A stretch of DNA of 64,000 bases from [Enterobacter] lignolyticus SCF1 (GCF_000164865.1 NC_014618.1:2294001-2358000); one strand, 5' to 3'. Shown: positions 8,021 through 16,339, numbered from the stretch's first letter. Numbers and translations: made by a program. Notes: generated from the sequence alone by a model not told the origin.

Positions 8021-8256
8021 TTACACACCTTGCCCACAACATTTTCAGGTTGCTGTACGCCGGGGAAACGACTCTGGACGACGGGAGGGGGTCAATGGCC
8101 GGTACGCTTTTAAATTAGCGTGGAATTTTGTCTGATTCTGAGACAAAGGGGAAGAGAAATATCGCTATCAGATTAAATCCAGGAAGATTTTTGTGCATAA
8201 CTGTGCAAAAATGAGCAAGCTCACTTTTGGTGTGGGGATTATAAGGAGAAAAATTG

Positions 8257-8346
8257 ATGAGTACCGACCTGAAGTTTTCGCTGGTTACGACCATTATTGT
8301 CCTGGGGCTTATTGTTGCCACCGGTCTGACGGCTGCCCTGCATTGA
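8257..8346 (+). CDS. ynhF: Small membrane protein YnhF
   Basis: This 29-residue protein differs from E. coli YnhF (29 aa) at perhaps one position, as I remember that sequence. It begins MSTDLKFSLVTTIIVLG and continues as a single hydrophobic helix of about 20 residues, ending in ALH. It is an inner-membrane small protein of unknown function. A strong AAGGAG lies 9 bases before the ATG. It sits between purR (divergent) and ydhP, the same place as in E. coli. It is too short for ordinary gene finders and may be missing from automatic annotation. Confidence 0.93.
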   Translation: MSTDLKFSLVTTIIVLGLIVATGLTAALH

Positions 8347-8353
8347 TTAACGG

Positions 8354-8375
8354 TGAGGGAGAGCCATCTCCCTCA
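8354..8375 (+). terminator. Terminator after ynhF
   Basis: A perfect 9-bp stem TGAGGGAGA / TCTCCCTCA with a GCCA loop lies 8 bases after the ynhF stop and is followed by TTATT. It suggests that ynhF is transcribed separately from ydhP. Confidence 0.7.
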
Positions 8376-8548
8376 TTATTCTGGCCACTCCTCCCGCTGT
8401 TTGCGCAACAAAATTCGACCCGTCATTATTAACAATTTTGCAAAAATCTTTTGTCATTTCGTTCACTTCTGTTTTTTTGTGATTGATGTCATGCTTTGGC
8501 CTTCTGAAGTCGCGCCATCAATACATGATGGCCTGGTGGAGTCATTCA

Positions 8549-9715
8549 ATGAAAATCAATTTCCCCCTGCTGGCCCTCGCGATAGGCGCGTTTGGTATCG
8601 GCACCACTGAGTTTTCGCCGATGGGGCTGCTGCCGGTGATCGCGAAAGGCGTGGATGTTTCTATCCCTGCCGCCGGGATGCTCATCAGCGCCTACGCAAT
8701 CGGCGTCATGGTCGGCGCGCCGCTGATGACGCTGCTGCTTTCCCACCGCGCGCGCCGCAATGCGCTGATCTTTCTGATGGGTATTTTTACCCTTGGCAAC
8801 GTGCTCTCTTCGCTGGCGCCGGATTACACGACGCTGATGATTTCGCGCATTATCACCAGCCTTAACCACGGCGCCTTCTTCGGGCTCGGCTCGGTGGTTG
8901 CGGCAAGCGTGGTGCCGAAGCACAAACAGGCCAGCGCCGTCGCCACTATGTTTATGGGGTTGACCATCGCCAATATCGGCGGGGTTCCGGCGGCAACCTG
9001 GCTGGGCGAGGCCATCGGCTGGCGTATGTCGTTCCTTGCCACCGCCGGTCTTGGGCTGGTGTCGATGCTGAGCCTGTGGCTGTCGCTGCCGAAAGGCGCA
9101 AGCGGCGAACGCCCGGACGTGAAGCGTGAGCTTTCGGTTCTGGTGCGCCCGCAGGTGCTTTCCGCGCTGCTGACCACCGTGCTGGGCGCCGGAGCGATGT
9201 TTACGCTGTATACCTATATTGCGCCGGTGCTGCATACCATAACCTCGGCGTCATCGCTCTTCGTGACCGCGATGCTGGTGCTGATCGGCGTGGGCTTCTC
9301 GCTTGGCAACTATCTTGGCGGCAAACTGGCCGACCGCTCCGTCACCGCGACGCTGAAAGGGTTCCTGCTGCTGTTGATGGTTATCATGGTGGCGATTCCG
9401 TGGCTGGCGCGTAGCGAAATCGGCGCAGCCGTCAGCATGGTTATCTGGGGCGCGGCGACGTTTGCGGTTGTACCGCCGCTGCAGATGCGGGTGATGCGCG
9501 TTGCAAGCGAAGCCCCGGGGCTGTCTTCATCGGTGAACATCGGCGCGTTTAACCTTGGCAATGCGCTGGGGGCGGCTGCCGGTGGTGCGGTGATTTCAGG
9601 CGGGCTCGGCTACAGCTTTGTCCCGGTGATGGGGGCGATAATTGCCGCTCTGGCGCTGGTGGTTGTGCTGCTCGGCGGGCGTCGCCAGCCGGAAGAGGTC
9701 TGCGTCAGTCAGTAA
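8549..9715 (+). CDS. ydhP: MFS transporter YdhP (DHA1 family)
   Basis: YdhP is a 388-residue inner-membrane major-facilitator protein with about 12 helices, close to E. coli YdhP (389 aa) and related to arabinose/sugar-efflux and AraJ-type exporters. The loop 2-3 region (APLMTLLLSHRARRNALI) is the degenerate MFS signature typical of this subgroup. The start at 8549 gives the conserved MKINFPLLALAIGAFGIG; the open frame back to 8483 is not conserved. The substrate is unknown. An inverted repeat just after the stop separates it from sodB, which is convergent. Confidence 0.92.
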   Translation: MKINFPLLALAIGAFGIGTTEFSPMGLLPVIAKGVDVSIPAAGMLISAYAIGVMVGAPLMTLLLSHRARRNALIFLMGIFTLGNVLSSLAPDYTTLMISRIITSLNHGAFFGLGSVVAASVVPKHKQASAVATMFMGLTIANIGGVPAATWLGEAIGWRMSFLATAGLGLVSMLSLWLSLPKGASGERPDVKRELSVLVRPQVLSALLTTVLGAGAMFTLYTYIAPVLHTITSASSLFVTAMLVLIGVGFSLGNYLGGKLADRSVTATLKGFLLLLMVIMVAIPWLARSEIGAAVSMVIWGAATFAVVPPLQMRVMRVASEAPGLSSSVNIGAFNLGNALGAAAGGAVISGGLGYSFVPVMGAIIAALALVVVLLGGRRQPEEVCVSQ

Positions 9716-9727
9716 CCTTCGCAAATC

Positions 9728-9752
9728 TGCCCGGCAGCCTGGCTGCCGGGCA
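9728..9752. terminator. Hairpin between ydhP and sodB
   Basis: A perfect 11-bp stem TGCCCGGCAGC / GCTGCCGGGCA with a 3-base loop lies between the convergent genes. T runs are poor on both sides. Confidence 0.6.
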
Positions 9753-9758
9753 CAGAAA

Positions 9759-10340
9759 TTAGGCCGCCAGGTTTTTCGCGACAAATTCCCAGTTTACCAG
9801 CGCCCAGAAGTGCTCGAGGTAGTTCGGGCGGGCGTTACGGTAGTCAATGTAGTAAGCGTGTTCCCACACATCAACGGTCAGCAGCGGTTTTGCATCGGTC
9901 GTCAGCGGAGTGCCCGCGTTAGAGGTCGATACGATAGCCAGTTTGCCGTCCGCGCCTTTTACCAGCCAGGTCCAGCCAGAGCCGAAGTTTTTGATAGCGG
10001 CGTCGGTAAATTTCGCTTTGAACTCAGCAAAGCTGCCGAAAGCGGCGTCGATTGCGGCAGCAACAGCGCCGGTCGGTTCGCCGCCGGCGTTTGGCGCCAG
10101 GCAGTGCCAGTAGAAGGTGTGGTTCCACACCTGCGCGGCGTTGTTGAATACGCCACCCTCGGAGGTACGCACGATCTCTTCCAGGGTTTTACCTTCGAAC
10201 GCGGTGCCTTTTACCAGGTTGTTCAGGTTAGTGACGTAGGTCTGATGGTGCTTACCGTAGTGATACTCCAGCGTCTCGGCAGAAATATGCGGTGCCAGGG
10301 CGTCTTTTGCATACGGTAATGCAGGTAATTCAAATGACAT
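9759..10340 (-). CDS. sodB: Iron superoxide dismutase SodB
   Basis: SodB converts superoxide to hydrogen peroxide and oxygen in the cytoplasm using iron. The 193-residue protein has the E. coli length. Metal ligands are visible: His27 in LEYHYGKHH, His74 in VWNHTFYW, and Asp157/His161 in DVWEHAYYIDY. The region around the start (GGAGTGAAGCAATGTC) keeps complementarity to the RyhB core that represses E. coli sodB when iron is short; that link is inferred from the sequence and known biology. It is followed by a hairpin and convergent with ydhP, as in E. coli. Confidence 0.98.
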   Translation of the reverse strand: MSFELPALPYAKDALAPHISAETLEYHYGKHHQTYVTNLNNLVKGTAFEGKTLEEIVRTSEGGVFNNAAQVWNHTFYWHCLAPNAGGEPTGAVAAAIDAAFGSFAEFKAKFTDAAIKNFGSGWTWLVKGADGKLAIVSTSNAGTPLTTDAKPLLTVDVWEHAYYIDYRNARPNYLEHFWALVNWEFVAKNLAA

Positions 10341-10449
10341 TGCTTCACTCCTTTTTATTGTTAATAACCTTAATGAGGTTGTATGAAAAAACCTTGTATT
10401 AAGTAGTGTTAGGGTAACAAATTAACAGGAGTGGCAAAAGAAGAAGTTA

Positions 10450-10471
10450 CCCTGTCGTTAATTCGACAGGG
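10450..10471 (-). terminator. Terminator after mepH
   Basis: A perfect 8-bp stem CCCTGTCG / CGACAGGG lies just past the mepH stop. On the minus strand it is followed by a pyrimidine-rich TAACTTCTTCTTTT tail. Confidence 0.7.
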
Positions 10472-10477
10472 CAGGGA

Positions 10478-11281
10478 TCAGCGGATCGTTTTAGGCGTCA
10501 TCACGCGGCGGGCGCCAACGTAGTGGCGAATCCAGTAATCTTCGCTGAGCGACGTTATCTGGATATCCTGGCCGGAGCGCGGCGACTGGATAAACTTGCC
10601 GTTACCGACATAAACGCCAACGTGGTCAGCCGTACCGCGACCGCGGGTGCGGAAGAAGACCAAATCGCCGCTTTCCAGCTCGCTGCGATCGATGGAGCGC
10701 GCGTCGCGCAGGTGGTACATCTCGTTAGCCGTACGCGGGATATGGAACTTCACCAGATCCTTATAGGCGTAATAGACCAGACCGCTGCAGTCAAAACCGG
10801 TACGTGGCGATGTGCCGCCCCAGCGATACGGTTTGCCTATCTGGTTCATCAGTTTGTTCATCGCGGTTTTCTGCGCTTTCTGCACGCGGCCCTTATGGGC
10901 GTCCGCCAGCGTCAATGGCTTCACTTCCTCGGTCACGCACTTCTTGCGGCCTTTATGCACGGTACATTTCTGGACCGTCTTTACCGCGGCGGTTTTCAGG
11001 GCGCTGCTGTGGGCGTGGCGAGAAGCGGTGGTCTTGCTGGAGGAGGTTTTGAGCTTGCTGCTTTTGGCAGGGGCTTTTTGCTTCAGAGTGCTGGTTTTCT
11101 TTTTGGTGCTGGTTTTGGCGGTGGTTTTGGTTTTCTTTTTTCGGTCTGCGCTTTTGCCCTGGTGCGATTTTTGCGATGCAGACGAGCGCGCCTGCTCTGA
11201 TGCATGCGACAATGGCGTAAAAGACAACGATGTAAACAGTAAAGCACAGAGCGTGATCGAGATTTTATTTATCCGCGCCAC
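10478..11281 (-). CDS. mepH: Murein DD-endopeptidase MepH (YdhO), NlpC/P60 family
   Basis: MepH cleaves meso-DAP-D-Ala crosslinks of peptidoglycan so that the sacculus can expand. The 267-residue protein has a signal peptide at 1-28 (ending PLSHAS), a long Lys/Ser/Thr-rich linker at about 30-110, and a C-terminal NlpC/P60 domain. The catalytic Cys is in FDCSGLVYYAY and the His in GTADHVGVYVG. The start is GTG at 11281, giving MARINKISIT with GAGGA 9 bases upstream; this matches E. coli MepH, and a longer frame starting at 11317 is not conserved. The low-complexity basic linker differs in length from E. coli (271 aa total there). Confidence 0.92.
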   Translation of the reverse strand: MARINKISITLCALLFTSLSFTPLSHASEQARSSASQKSHQGKSADRKKKTKTTAKTSTKKKTSTLKQKAPAKSSKLKTSSSKTTASRHAHSSALKTAAVKTVQKCTVHKGRKKCVTEEVKPLTLADAHKGRVQKAQKTAMNKLMNQIGKPYRWGGTSPRTGFDCSGLVYYAYKDLVKFHIPRTANEMYHLRDARSIDRSELESGDLVFFRTRGRGTADHVGVYVGNGKFIQSPRSGQDIQITSLSEDYWIRHYVGARRVMTPKTIR

Positions 11282-11623
11282 TGAGCAGTCCTCTGTAAAA
11301 TTCAGGCAATACATCATGCCTGGGTATGATTGACAAAAACGCCACCGATTCTAATGCATAAAAACCTCGAATGTTAATAGTCTTTTTGTATCTAAAATAG
11401 TGTTTCGTTAGCGACTGCAAAAAAATGCATCAGAATGAGCGCGGGCAGGTTAAAAAATGCTCATGTTTTCGCCGCGGCGGCCGATAAAGACACATTTTTA
11501 AGGCAACTTATGACGGTGAAGGGTAGAATGCATTTGAGTGAACAAAATGTTATTTTCCGTCAGTCGCCAGAGGCGTTACAATCACTGACTACTGCCGTAA
11601 AAGAAGTTTAAGGAAGCAAGACA
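11282..11623. other. Divergent mepH-grxD intergenic region
   Basis: These 342 bases carry the promoters of both genes; a TTACAAT sequence about 60 bases before grxD is a likely -10 for it. A 33-codon frame (11510-11611) with AAGG upstream ends 12 bases before grxD and is discussed as a candidate leader ORF. No RNA gene was recognised. Confidence 0.5.
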
Positions 11624-11971
11624 ATGAGTACGACCCTTGAGAAAATTCAGCGCCAGATCGCTGAAAACCCCATCCTGCTGTACATGAAAGGTTCCCCGAA
11701 ACTGCCGAGCTGCGGTTTTTCTGCTCAGGCGGTCCAGGCTCTGTCTGCCTGCGGCGAACGTTTTGCCTACGTGGATATTCTGCAAAACCCGGATATTCGC
11801 GCCGAACTGCCAAAATACGCAAACTGGCCGACTTTCCCGCAGCTGTGGGTTGACGGCGAGCTGGTTGGCGGCTGCGACATCATGATTGAGATGTACCAGC
11901 GCGGCGAGCTGCAGCAGCTGATTAAAGAGACCGCGGCGAAGCATAAAGACGACGCTCCGGCGGCTGAGTAA
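11624..11971 (+). CDS. grxD: Monothiol glutaredoxin GrxD (Grx4)
   Basis: GrxD is a 115-residue CGFS-type monothiol glutaredoxin that binds and passes on [2Fe-2S] clusters, working with BolA-type partners in iron sensing. The active-site motif SCGFS is at about residues 29-33 and the glutathione-binding WPTFPQLW and GGCDI motifs follow. AAGGAAG lies just upstream of the ATG. In E. coli the large helicase gene lhr separates grxD from rnt. Here the two genes are convergent and share one terminator with no room for lhr. Confidence 0.97.
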   Translation: MSTTLEKIQRQIAENPILLYMKGSPKLPSCGFSAQAVQALSACGERFAYVDILQNPDIRAELPKYANWPTFPQLWVDGELVGGCDIMIEMYQRGELQQLIKETAAKHKDDAPAAE

Positions 11972-11990
11972 GCCTCTCTCCTCCAAAAAA

Positions 11991-12010
11991 AAGCGACCTC
12001 CCGGTCGCTT
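11991..12010. terminator. Bidirectional terminator between grxD and rnt
   Basis: An 8-bp stem AAGCGACC / GGTCGCTT with a TCCC loop has a T run on the + side and an A run on the - side. It is a textbook shared terminator. Confidence 0.88.
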
Positions 12011-12014
12011 TTTT

Positions 12015-12668
12015 TTACTCTTCTTCGCCGTCAATGGCCGGTAACGGCCACCCGCCGAGGCGTTTCCAGCGGTTAACAATTTCGCAGAACAGCTGCGCCG
12101 TCTGTTCGGTGTCGTACAGCGCCGAATGGGCCTGGGCGCCGTCAAAGGCCATCCCGGCCGCGATGCAGGCTTTCGACAGCACGGTTTGTCCCAGCGCCAG
12201 TCCGCTCAGGGCGGCGGTATCAAAGGTGACAAACGGGTGGAACGGATTGCGTTTCAGCCCCGCGCGTTCGGCGGCGGCCATCACAAAGCTGTGGTCGAAG
12301 GTGGCGTTGTGCGCCACCATGATCGCGCGATTGCAGTTTTGATCCTTAATCCCTTTACGTACCGCTTTAAAAATGGCGTGCAGGGCGTCGTATTCGCTCA
12401 CCGCGCCGCGCAGCGGGTTGGACGGGTCGATGCCGTTGAAGGCCAGCGCCTCCGGCATCAGGTTGGCGCCTTCGAAAGGCTCGACGTGAAAATGCAGTGT
12501 GGTATCCGGCATCAGCCAGCCTTGCTCGTCCATTTTTAACGTGATGGCGGCGACCTCAAGCAGGGCATCCGTTTTGGCGTTAAAGCCGGCGGTTTCGACA
12601 TCAATGACTACAGGATAAAAACCACGGAAGCGGTCGCACAGAGCATTACGTTGAGCGTTGTCGGACAT
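12015..12668 (-). CDS. rnt: Ribonuclease T
   Basis: RNase T is a dimeric DEDDh 3'-5' exonuclease that trims the 3' ends of tRNAs, 5S and 23S rRNA and other stable RNAs, and turns over the tRNA CCA end. The protein has 217 residues (E. coli 215). Catalytic motifs are seen: Exo I VIDVETAG near residue 20, Exo II AHNATFDHSF near 120, and the Exo III region AHSALYDTEQTA near 180. In E. coli it precedes lhr in the same direction; here lhr is missing and a terminator follows directly. The gene gloA lies upstream on the same strand but is separated by its own terminator. Confidence 0.96.
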   Translation of the reverse strand: MSDNAQRNALCDRFRGFYPVVIDVETAGFNAKTDALLEVAAITLKMDEQGWLMPDTTLHFHVEPFEGANLMPEALAFNGIDPSNPLRGAVSEYDALHAIFKAVRKGIKDQNCNRAIMVAHNATFDHSFVMAAAERAGLKRNPFHPFVTFDTAALSGLALGQTVLSKACIAAGMAFDGAQAHSALYDTEQTAQLFCEIVNRWKRLGGWPLPAIDGEEE

Positions 12669-12753
12669 CTGAATCTCTTAGAACTTAAAAAAGTAGCGCG
12701 CATTATGGCAAATTTTGCCTGATGTTGCAGTAAGAAGGCAGGGGGTATAAAAA

Positions 12754-12771
12754 CGGGTGCCTGAGCACCCG
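12754..12771 (-). terminator. Terminator after gloA
   Basis: On the minus strand a 7-bp stem (CGGGTGC / GCACCCG) with a 4-base loop is followed by TTTTTATACC. It ends the nemR-nemA-gloA direction before rnt. Confidence 0.85.
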
Positions 12772-12777
12772 GGAAAA

Positions 12778-13185
12778 TCAGTTGCCAAGACCTTTGCCAG
12801 CGTCTTTCTCTTCGATCAGCTCGATTTTGTAACCGTCCGGGTCTTCTACAAAGGCGATAACGGTTGTGCCGCCTTTCACCGGACCCGCTTCACGAGTGAC
12901 GTTGCCGCCGTTCTGGCGAATACGCTCGCAGGCCTCTGCGGCATTCTCGACGCTCAGGGCGATATGGCCATACGCGCTGCCCAGCTCGTAGCGATCAACG
13001 CCCCAGTTATAGGTGAGCTCAATAACGGCTTCTTCGCTTTCCGGGCCGTAGCCCACAAAGGCGAGGGAGTATTTGTACTCCGGGTTTTCGCTGGTGCGCA
13101 GCAGGCTCATGCCCAGAACGTTGGTGTAAAAATCGATGGAGCGTTGCAGATCGCCCACACGCAGCATGGTGTGAAGTAAACGCAT
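12778..13185 (-). CDS. gloA: Lactoylglutathione lyase (glyoxalase I)
   Basis: Glyoxalase I isomerises the hemithioacetal of methylglyoxal and glutathione to S-lactoylglutathione, the first step in methylglyoxal detoxification. The protein has 135 residues like E. coli GloA. The four nickel ligands are in place: His5 (LLHTML), Glu56 (AVIELTY), His74 (YGHIAL) and Glu122 (YKIELIEE). It is downstream of nemA with a 92-base gap holding a hairpin. In E. coli NemR controls both genes, so co-regulation by electrophile stress is expected. The last few residues (GKGLGN) are conserved filler. Confidence 0.97.
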   Translation of the reverse strand: MRLLHTMLRVGDLQRSIDFYTNVLGMSLLRTSENPEYKYSLAFVGYGPESEEAVIELTYNWGVDRYELGSAYGHIALSVENAAEACERIRQNGGNVTREAGPVKGGTTVIAFVEDPDGYKIELIEEKDAGKGLGN

Positions 13186-13242
13186 TCTCTTCCCCTTAAC
13201 GTGTTGTATGTCATGGAATCATGGCAGATAAAGATGATGAGT

Positions 13243-13266
13243 ATAGCGGCGGAAGCCCGCCGCTAT
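13243..13266 (-). terminator. Hairpin between nemA and gloA (possible attenuator)
   Basis: A perfect 10-bp stem ATAGCGGCGG / CCGCCGCTAT with a 4-base loop lies 12 bases after nemA. It lacks a T run, so it may limit rather than stop readthrough into gloA or protect the nemA mRNA 3' end. Confidence 0.5.
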
Positions 13267-13277
13267 CAATGAAGGGA

Positions 13278-14375
13278 TTAGAGCGTTGGGTAATCGGTAT
13301 AGCCTTCCGCGCCGCCGCCGTAGAAGCTTTCCGGGCGCTGAGGGTTCAGCTCTGCGTTGTGTTTCAGACGGGCGACCAGGTCCGGGTTAGCTATCCAGGC
13401 GCGGCCAAAGGCGACGGCGTCAATCAGCCCTTTGCCGATAAGGTCTTCGGCTTTCTCCAGCGTATAGGCGCCTGCGCCGATGATAGCGCCGTGGAAACGC
13501 TCGCGCACTTTACGGCGGAACGCGTCGGTATACGGTTCGCCGCCGGCCCAGTCCGGTTCGGACATATGCAGGTATGCGATACCGCGCTTGCCAAGCTCCT
13601 CAATCAGGTACAGCGCGTCGGCTTCTTCGTTCGGGCCGTTGTCGGTATTCTGGAAAGAACCGATCGGCGAGACGCGAATGCCGATGCGGTCTGCGCCCCA
13701 TGCTTCGCTGACCGCATCAACCACTTCCAGCACCAGGCGGGCGCGGTTTTCGATGCTGCCGCCGTACTGGTCGGTACGGTGGTTAGCGGAAGGGGACAGG
13801 AACTGGTGCAGCAGGTAGCCGTGGGCGGAGTGCAGCTCCACCAGATCGAAACCGGCCTCACGGGCGTTGATGACCGCCTGACGGAAGTCGTTCACGATGC
13901 CCGGGATCTCCCTGGTTTCCAGCGCGCGCGGTACCGACGTATCAACGCGGATAGCATGGCCGTTTTCATCGCGCAGGGAGGTGCGGGTACCGGCGCTCAG
14001 CGCGGACGGCGCAACGGGCGCCTGGCCGCCAGGCTGGATGCTGTTATGCGAAATACGCCCGGTATGCCACAGCTGCACGGCAATGTGGCCGTTTTCCGCA
14101 TGCACGCCGTCGGTGATTTTTTTCCACGCCGCCATCTGCTCGGCGCTGTGCAGGCCCGGGGCGCCGGCATAGCCTTTCGCCTGGGCGGAAATCTGCGTCG
14201 CTTCAGTGATGATCAGCCCGGCGCTGGTGCGCTGACGATAGTATTCGCCCATCAGCGGCGTCGGAATATCGCCAGGTTCAATGCTGCGCAGGCGCGTCAA
14301 CGGAGCCATCAAGACGCGGTTCGGGACGGTAATAGCGCCCACCTTGAGCGGGGTAAACAGTTTTTGTTCTGACAT
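13278..14375 (-). CDS. nemA: N-ethylmaleimide reductase NemA (old yellow enzyme)
   Basis: NemA is an FMN-dependent ene-reductase of the old-yellow-enzyme family. It reduces activated double bonds such as those of N-ethylmaleimide, and nitro compounds, with NAD(P)H. The 365-residue TIM barrel shows the expected motifs: NRVLMAPLTRLRS at the N-terminus, QLWHTGR, and the substrate/flavin segment ELHSAHGYLLHQFLSP followed by YGGSIENR. It follows nemR on the same strand with a 53-base gap, forming the nemRA operon, and gloA comes next. Expression should rise when electrophiles or HOCl modify NemR cysteines. Confidence 0.96.
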   Translation of the reverse strand: MSEQKLFTPLKVGAITVPNRVLMAPLTRLRSIEPGDIPTPLMGEYYRQRTSAGLIITEATQISAQAKGYAGAPGLHSAEQMAAWKKITDGVHAENGHIAVQLWHTGRISHNSIQPGGQAPVAPSALSAGTRTSLRDENGHAIRVDTSVPRALETREIPGIVNDFRQAVINAREAGFDLVELHSAHGYLLHQFLSPSANHRTDQYGGSIENRARLVLEVVDAVSEAWGADRIGIRVSPIGSFQNTDNGPNEEADALYLIEELGKRGIAYLHMSEPDWAGGEPYTDAFRRKVRERFHGAIIGAGAYTLEKAEDLIGKGLIDAVAFGRAWIANPDLVARLKHNAELNPQRPESFYGGGAEGYTDYPTL

Positions 14376-14428
14376 GATGTCTCCTGAGTAGACCGGTCGA
14401 CTAGTAATGAGTTAAATAAAAGCGCCCG

Positions 14429-15028
14429 TTAACGGACTGGCGCTGCAATCACGGTATTCGCGTGGGCAAGGGCGCTTTCCAGCGGCGTTGCGCTACGTGA
14501 AATTTTGGCCTGCAGGTTTGCCCCAAGCCACAGCGAGTAGAGCACCTGTGCCTGGCTATGGGCATCGCCGTGAAGCATCAGGCTGCCTTCCTGATGCCCT
14601 TTCTCCAGCGCCTGCGCCAGCAGCGTAATAATCTGACTGGCGCCGGTGTTCATGGCTTCCCGCATCACTTCCGACAGATCGCACACTTCAGCGGACAGTT
14701 TGACCGTCAGACAGCCGGTGATGCTCCCCTGCTGGCAAAACTGGTTTAGCGTCTGCTGATACCAGGCCATCAGGCGATCGCGATAGTTGCCTGCGCCGTT
14801 GGCGAAATGTTCCGCCAGGCGGCAATGGTAGTCCGCATAGTGGCGCTCCAGCATCGCGACGCCAAACGCTTCTTTTGAGCGGAAATAGTGATAAAAAGAG
14901 CCTTTCGGCACTTCCGCCGTTTTTAACAGTTCGCTCAGCCCCATCCCGGTGAAGCCGCGATGCATGCACAGCTGCTCGCCGGTGGCGAGGATATGTTCAC
15001 GCGTGTCATGTTCAGTGTGTCTGTTCAT
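14429..15028 (-). CDS. nemR: TetR-family repressor NemR
   Basis: NemR represses nemA and gloA and lets go when its cysteines are alkylated or oxidised by electrophiles, bleach or reactive chlorine. With the ATG at 15028 the protein has 199 residues, exactly as E. coli NemR. A GTG three codons upstream at 15037 is possible but not conserved. The TetR helix-turn-helix is at about 28-48 (MGLSELLKTAEVPKGSFYHY), and the redox-sensing Cys106 is present in ITGCLTVK. A perfect NemR operator lies 15-30 bases upstream of the start. Confidence 0.95.
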   Translation of the reverse strand: MNRHTEHDTREHILATGEQLCMHRGFTGMGLSELLKTAEVPKGSFYHYFRSKEAFGVAMLERHYADYHCRLAEHFANGAGNYRDRLMAWYQQTLNQFCQQGSITGCLTVKLSAEVCDLSEVMREAMNTGASQIITLLAQALEKGHQEGSLMLHGDAHSQAQVLYSLWLGANLQAKISRSATPLESALAHANTVIAAPVR

Positions 15029-15042
15029 GCGGCTCACTGTAG

Positions 15043-15058
15043 TAGACCGATTGGTCTA
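15043..15058. promoter_or_regulatory. NemR operator
   Basis: TAGACCGATTGGTCTA is a perfect 6-bp inverted repeat with a 4-base spacer, matching the known NemR box TAGACC-N4-GGTCTA. It lies between the divergent genes nemR and ydhL, so it could also affect ydhL. Confidence 0.88.
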
Positions 15059-15136
15059 ATGCAAGTGAAAAAAAGATTCTGGCTTGCGGGACGCGCATTA
15101 ACAGGCTTCAATGAAAGAACAAACAAAGGGGGAACG

Positions 15137-15376
15137 GTGGCGGAGCAGCTTGAGTTTTTCCCGGTACAAAGCCCGTGCCGGGGCATTTGCCAGTCGGATG
15201 ATCGGGGCTATTGCCGCGGCTGTATGCGCAGCCGGGACGAGCGTTTTCACTGGCAAAACATGAGCGATGCGCAAAAGCAGGAGGTGCTTCGCCTTTGCCG
15301 CCAGCGCCTGCTGCGCAAAATCCGCGCAAACAAAGCTATTTCAGCAGAAGATCCTGATCAACCCTCACTGTTTTAA
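15137..15376 (+). CDS. ydhL: DUF1289 protein YdhL
   Basis: YdhL is a 79-residue cysteine-rich protein of unknown function. The DUF1289 core reads SPCRGIC, then YCRGCMRSRDER, followed by a W and a basic C-terminal half; the four cysteines suggest a metal site. The start is GTG at 15137 with a strong AAAGGGGGG upstream, giving the same length as E. coli YdhL. It is divergent from nemR, whose operator lies 79 bases upstream of the start. It is followed 48 bases later by ydhF and may be co-transcribed with it. Confidence 0.9.
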   Translation: MAEQLEFFPVQSPCRGICQSDDRGYCRGCMRSRDERFHWQNMSDAQKQEVLRLCRQRLLRKIRANKAISAEDPDQPSLF

Positions 15377-15424
15377 CCGCAGGTTTGCGTATACTCGATG
15401 AAATTTTTCTGTTGAGGAAGCTTT

Positions 15425-16321
15425 ATGGTTCAGCGTATTACTCTCGCGCCTCAGGGCCCGGAATTTTCCCGTTTTGTGATGGGCTACTGGCGCCTGATGG
15501 ACTGGAATATGTCCCCGCGCCAGCTGGTCGGCTTTATTGAAGAGCATCTTGACCTTGGGGTGACCACCGTTGACCATGCTGATATTTATGGCGGTTATCA
15601 GTGTGAGGCGGCGTTTGGCGAAGCGATGAAGCTGGCGCCGCACCTGCGGGCAAGGATGGAGATCGTCAGCAAGTGCGGGATTGCCACCACCGCCCGGGCG
15701 GAAAATGCTATCGGCCACTATATTACCGATCGCGATCACATCATCCACAGCGCGGAGCAGTCGCTGAAGCATCTGGCGACTGACCATCTGGACCTGCTGC
15801 TTATTCATCGTCCCGATCCGCTGATGGACGCTGATGAAGTGGCCGAAGCCTTCCAGACGCTGCATCAGAGCGGAAAGGTGCGCCACTTCGGCGTCTCCAA
15901 CTTTACGCCGTCGCAGTTCTCTCTGCTGCAATCGCGCCTGCCGTTTACGCTTGCCACCAACCAGGTGGAAATTTCCCCGGTGCATCAGCCGCTGCTGCTT
16001 GACGGCACGCTGGATCAGCTGCAGCAGCTGCGCATTCATCCGATGGCGTGGTCATGCCTGGGCGGCGGCCGTCTGTTTAATGATGAGGCCTTCCAGCCGC
16101 TGCGCGACGAGCTGGCGATGGTGGCGCACGAGATGAACGCGGCGAGCATTGAGGAGGTGGTGTATGCGTGGGTGCTGCGTCTGCCGTCGAAACCGCTACC
16201 GATTATCGGTTCCGGTAAAATTGAGCGCGTGCGCACGGCGGTTGCCGCGCAGGCGCTGCATATGACCCGTCAGCAGTGGTTCCGGATCCGCAAAGCGGCG
16301 CTGGGCTACGACGTGCCTTAA
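15425..16321 (+). CDS. ydhF: Aldo-keto reductase YdhF
   Basis: YdhF is a 298-residue NADPH-dependent oxidoreductase of the aldo-keto reductase superfamily, the same length as the E. coli protein. The catalytic tetrad can be placed: Asp and Tyr in DHADIYGGY, Lys in SKCGI, His in LLIHRPDPL. The NADPH-binding C-terminal motif IIGSGKIERVRTA is present. Its physiological substrate is not known. In E. coli sodC lies beyond its end, before ydhK. Here only 27 bases separate it from the end of convergent ydhK, so sodC is absent at this site. Confidence 0.93.
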   Translation: MVQRITLAPQGPEFSRFVMGYWRLMDWNMSPRQLVGFIEEHLDLGVTTVDHADIYGGYQCEAAFGEAMKLAPHLRARMEIVSKCGIATTARAENAIGHYITDRDHIIHSAEQSLKHLATDHLDLLLIHRPDPLMDADEVAEAFQTLHQSGKVRHFGVSNFTPSQFSLLQSRLPFTLATNQVEISPVHQPLLLDGTLDQLQQLRIHPMAWSCLGGGRLFNDEAFQPLRDELAMVAHEMNAASIEEVVYAWVLRLPSKPLPIIGSGKIERVRTAVAAQALHMTRQQWFRIRKAALGYDVP

Positions 16322-16339
16322 GCGTCAACGCCCTATGCA

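Noticed and set aside
14389..14403. Possible second NemR operator between nemR and nemA
   Set aside because: TAGACC and GGTCGA lie with no spacer, and one half site is degenerate; it does not fit TAGACC-N4-GGTCTA.
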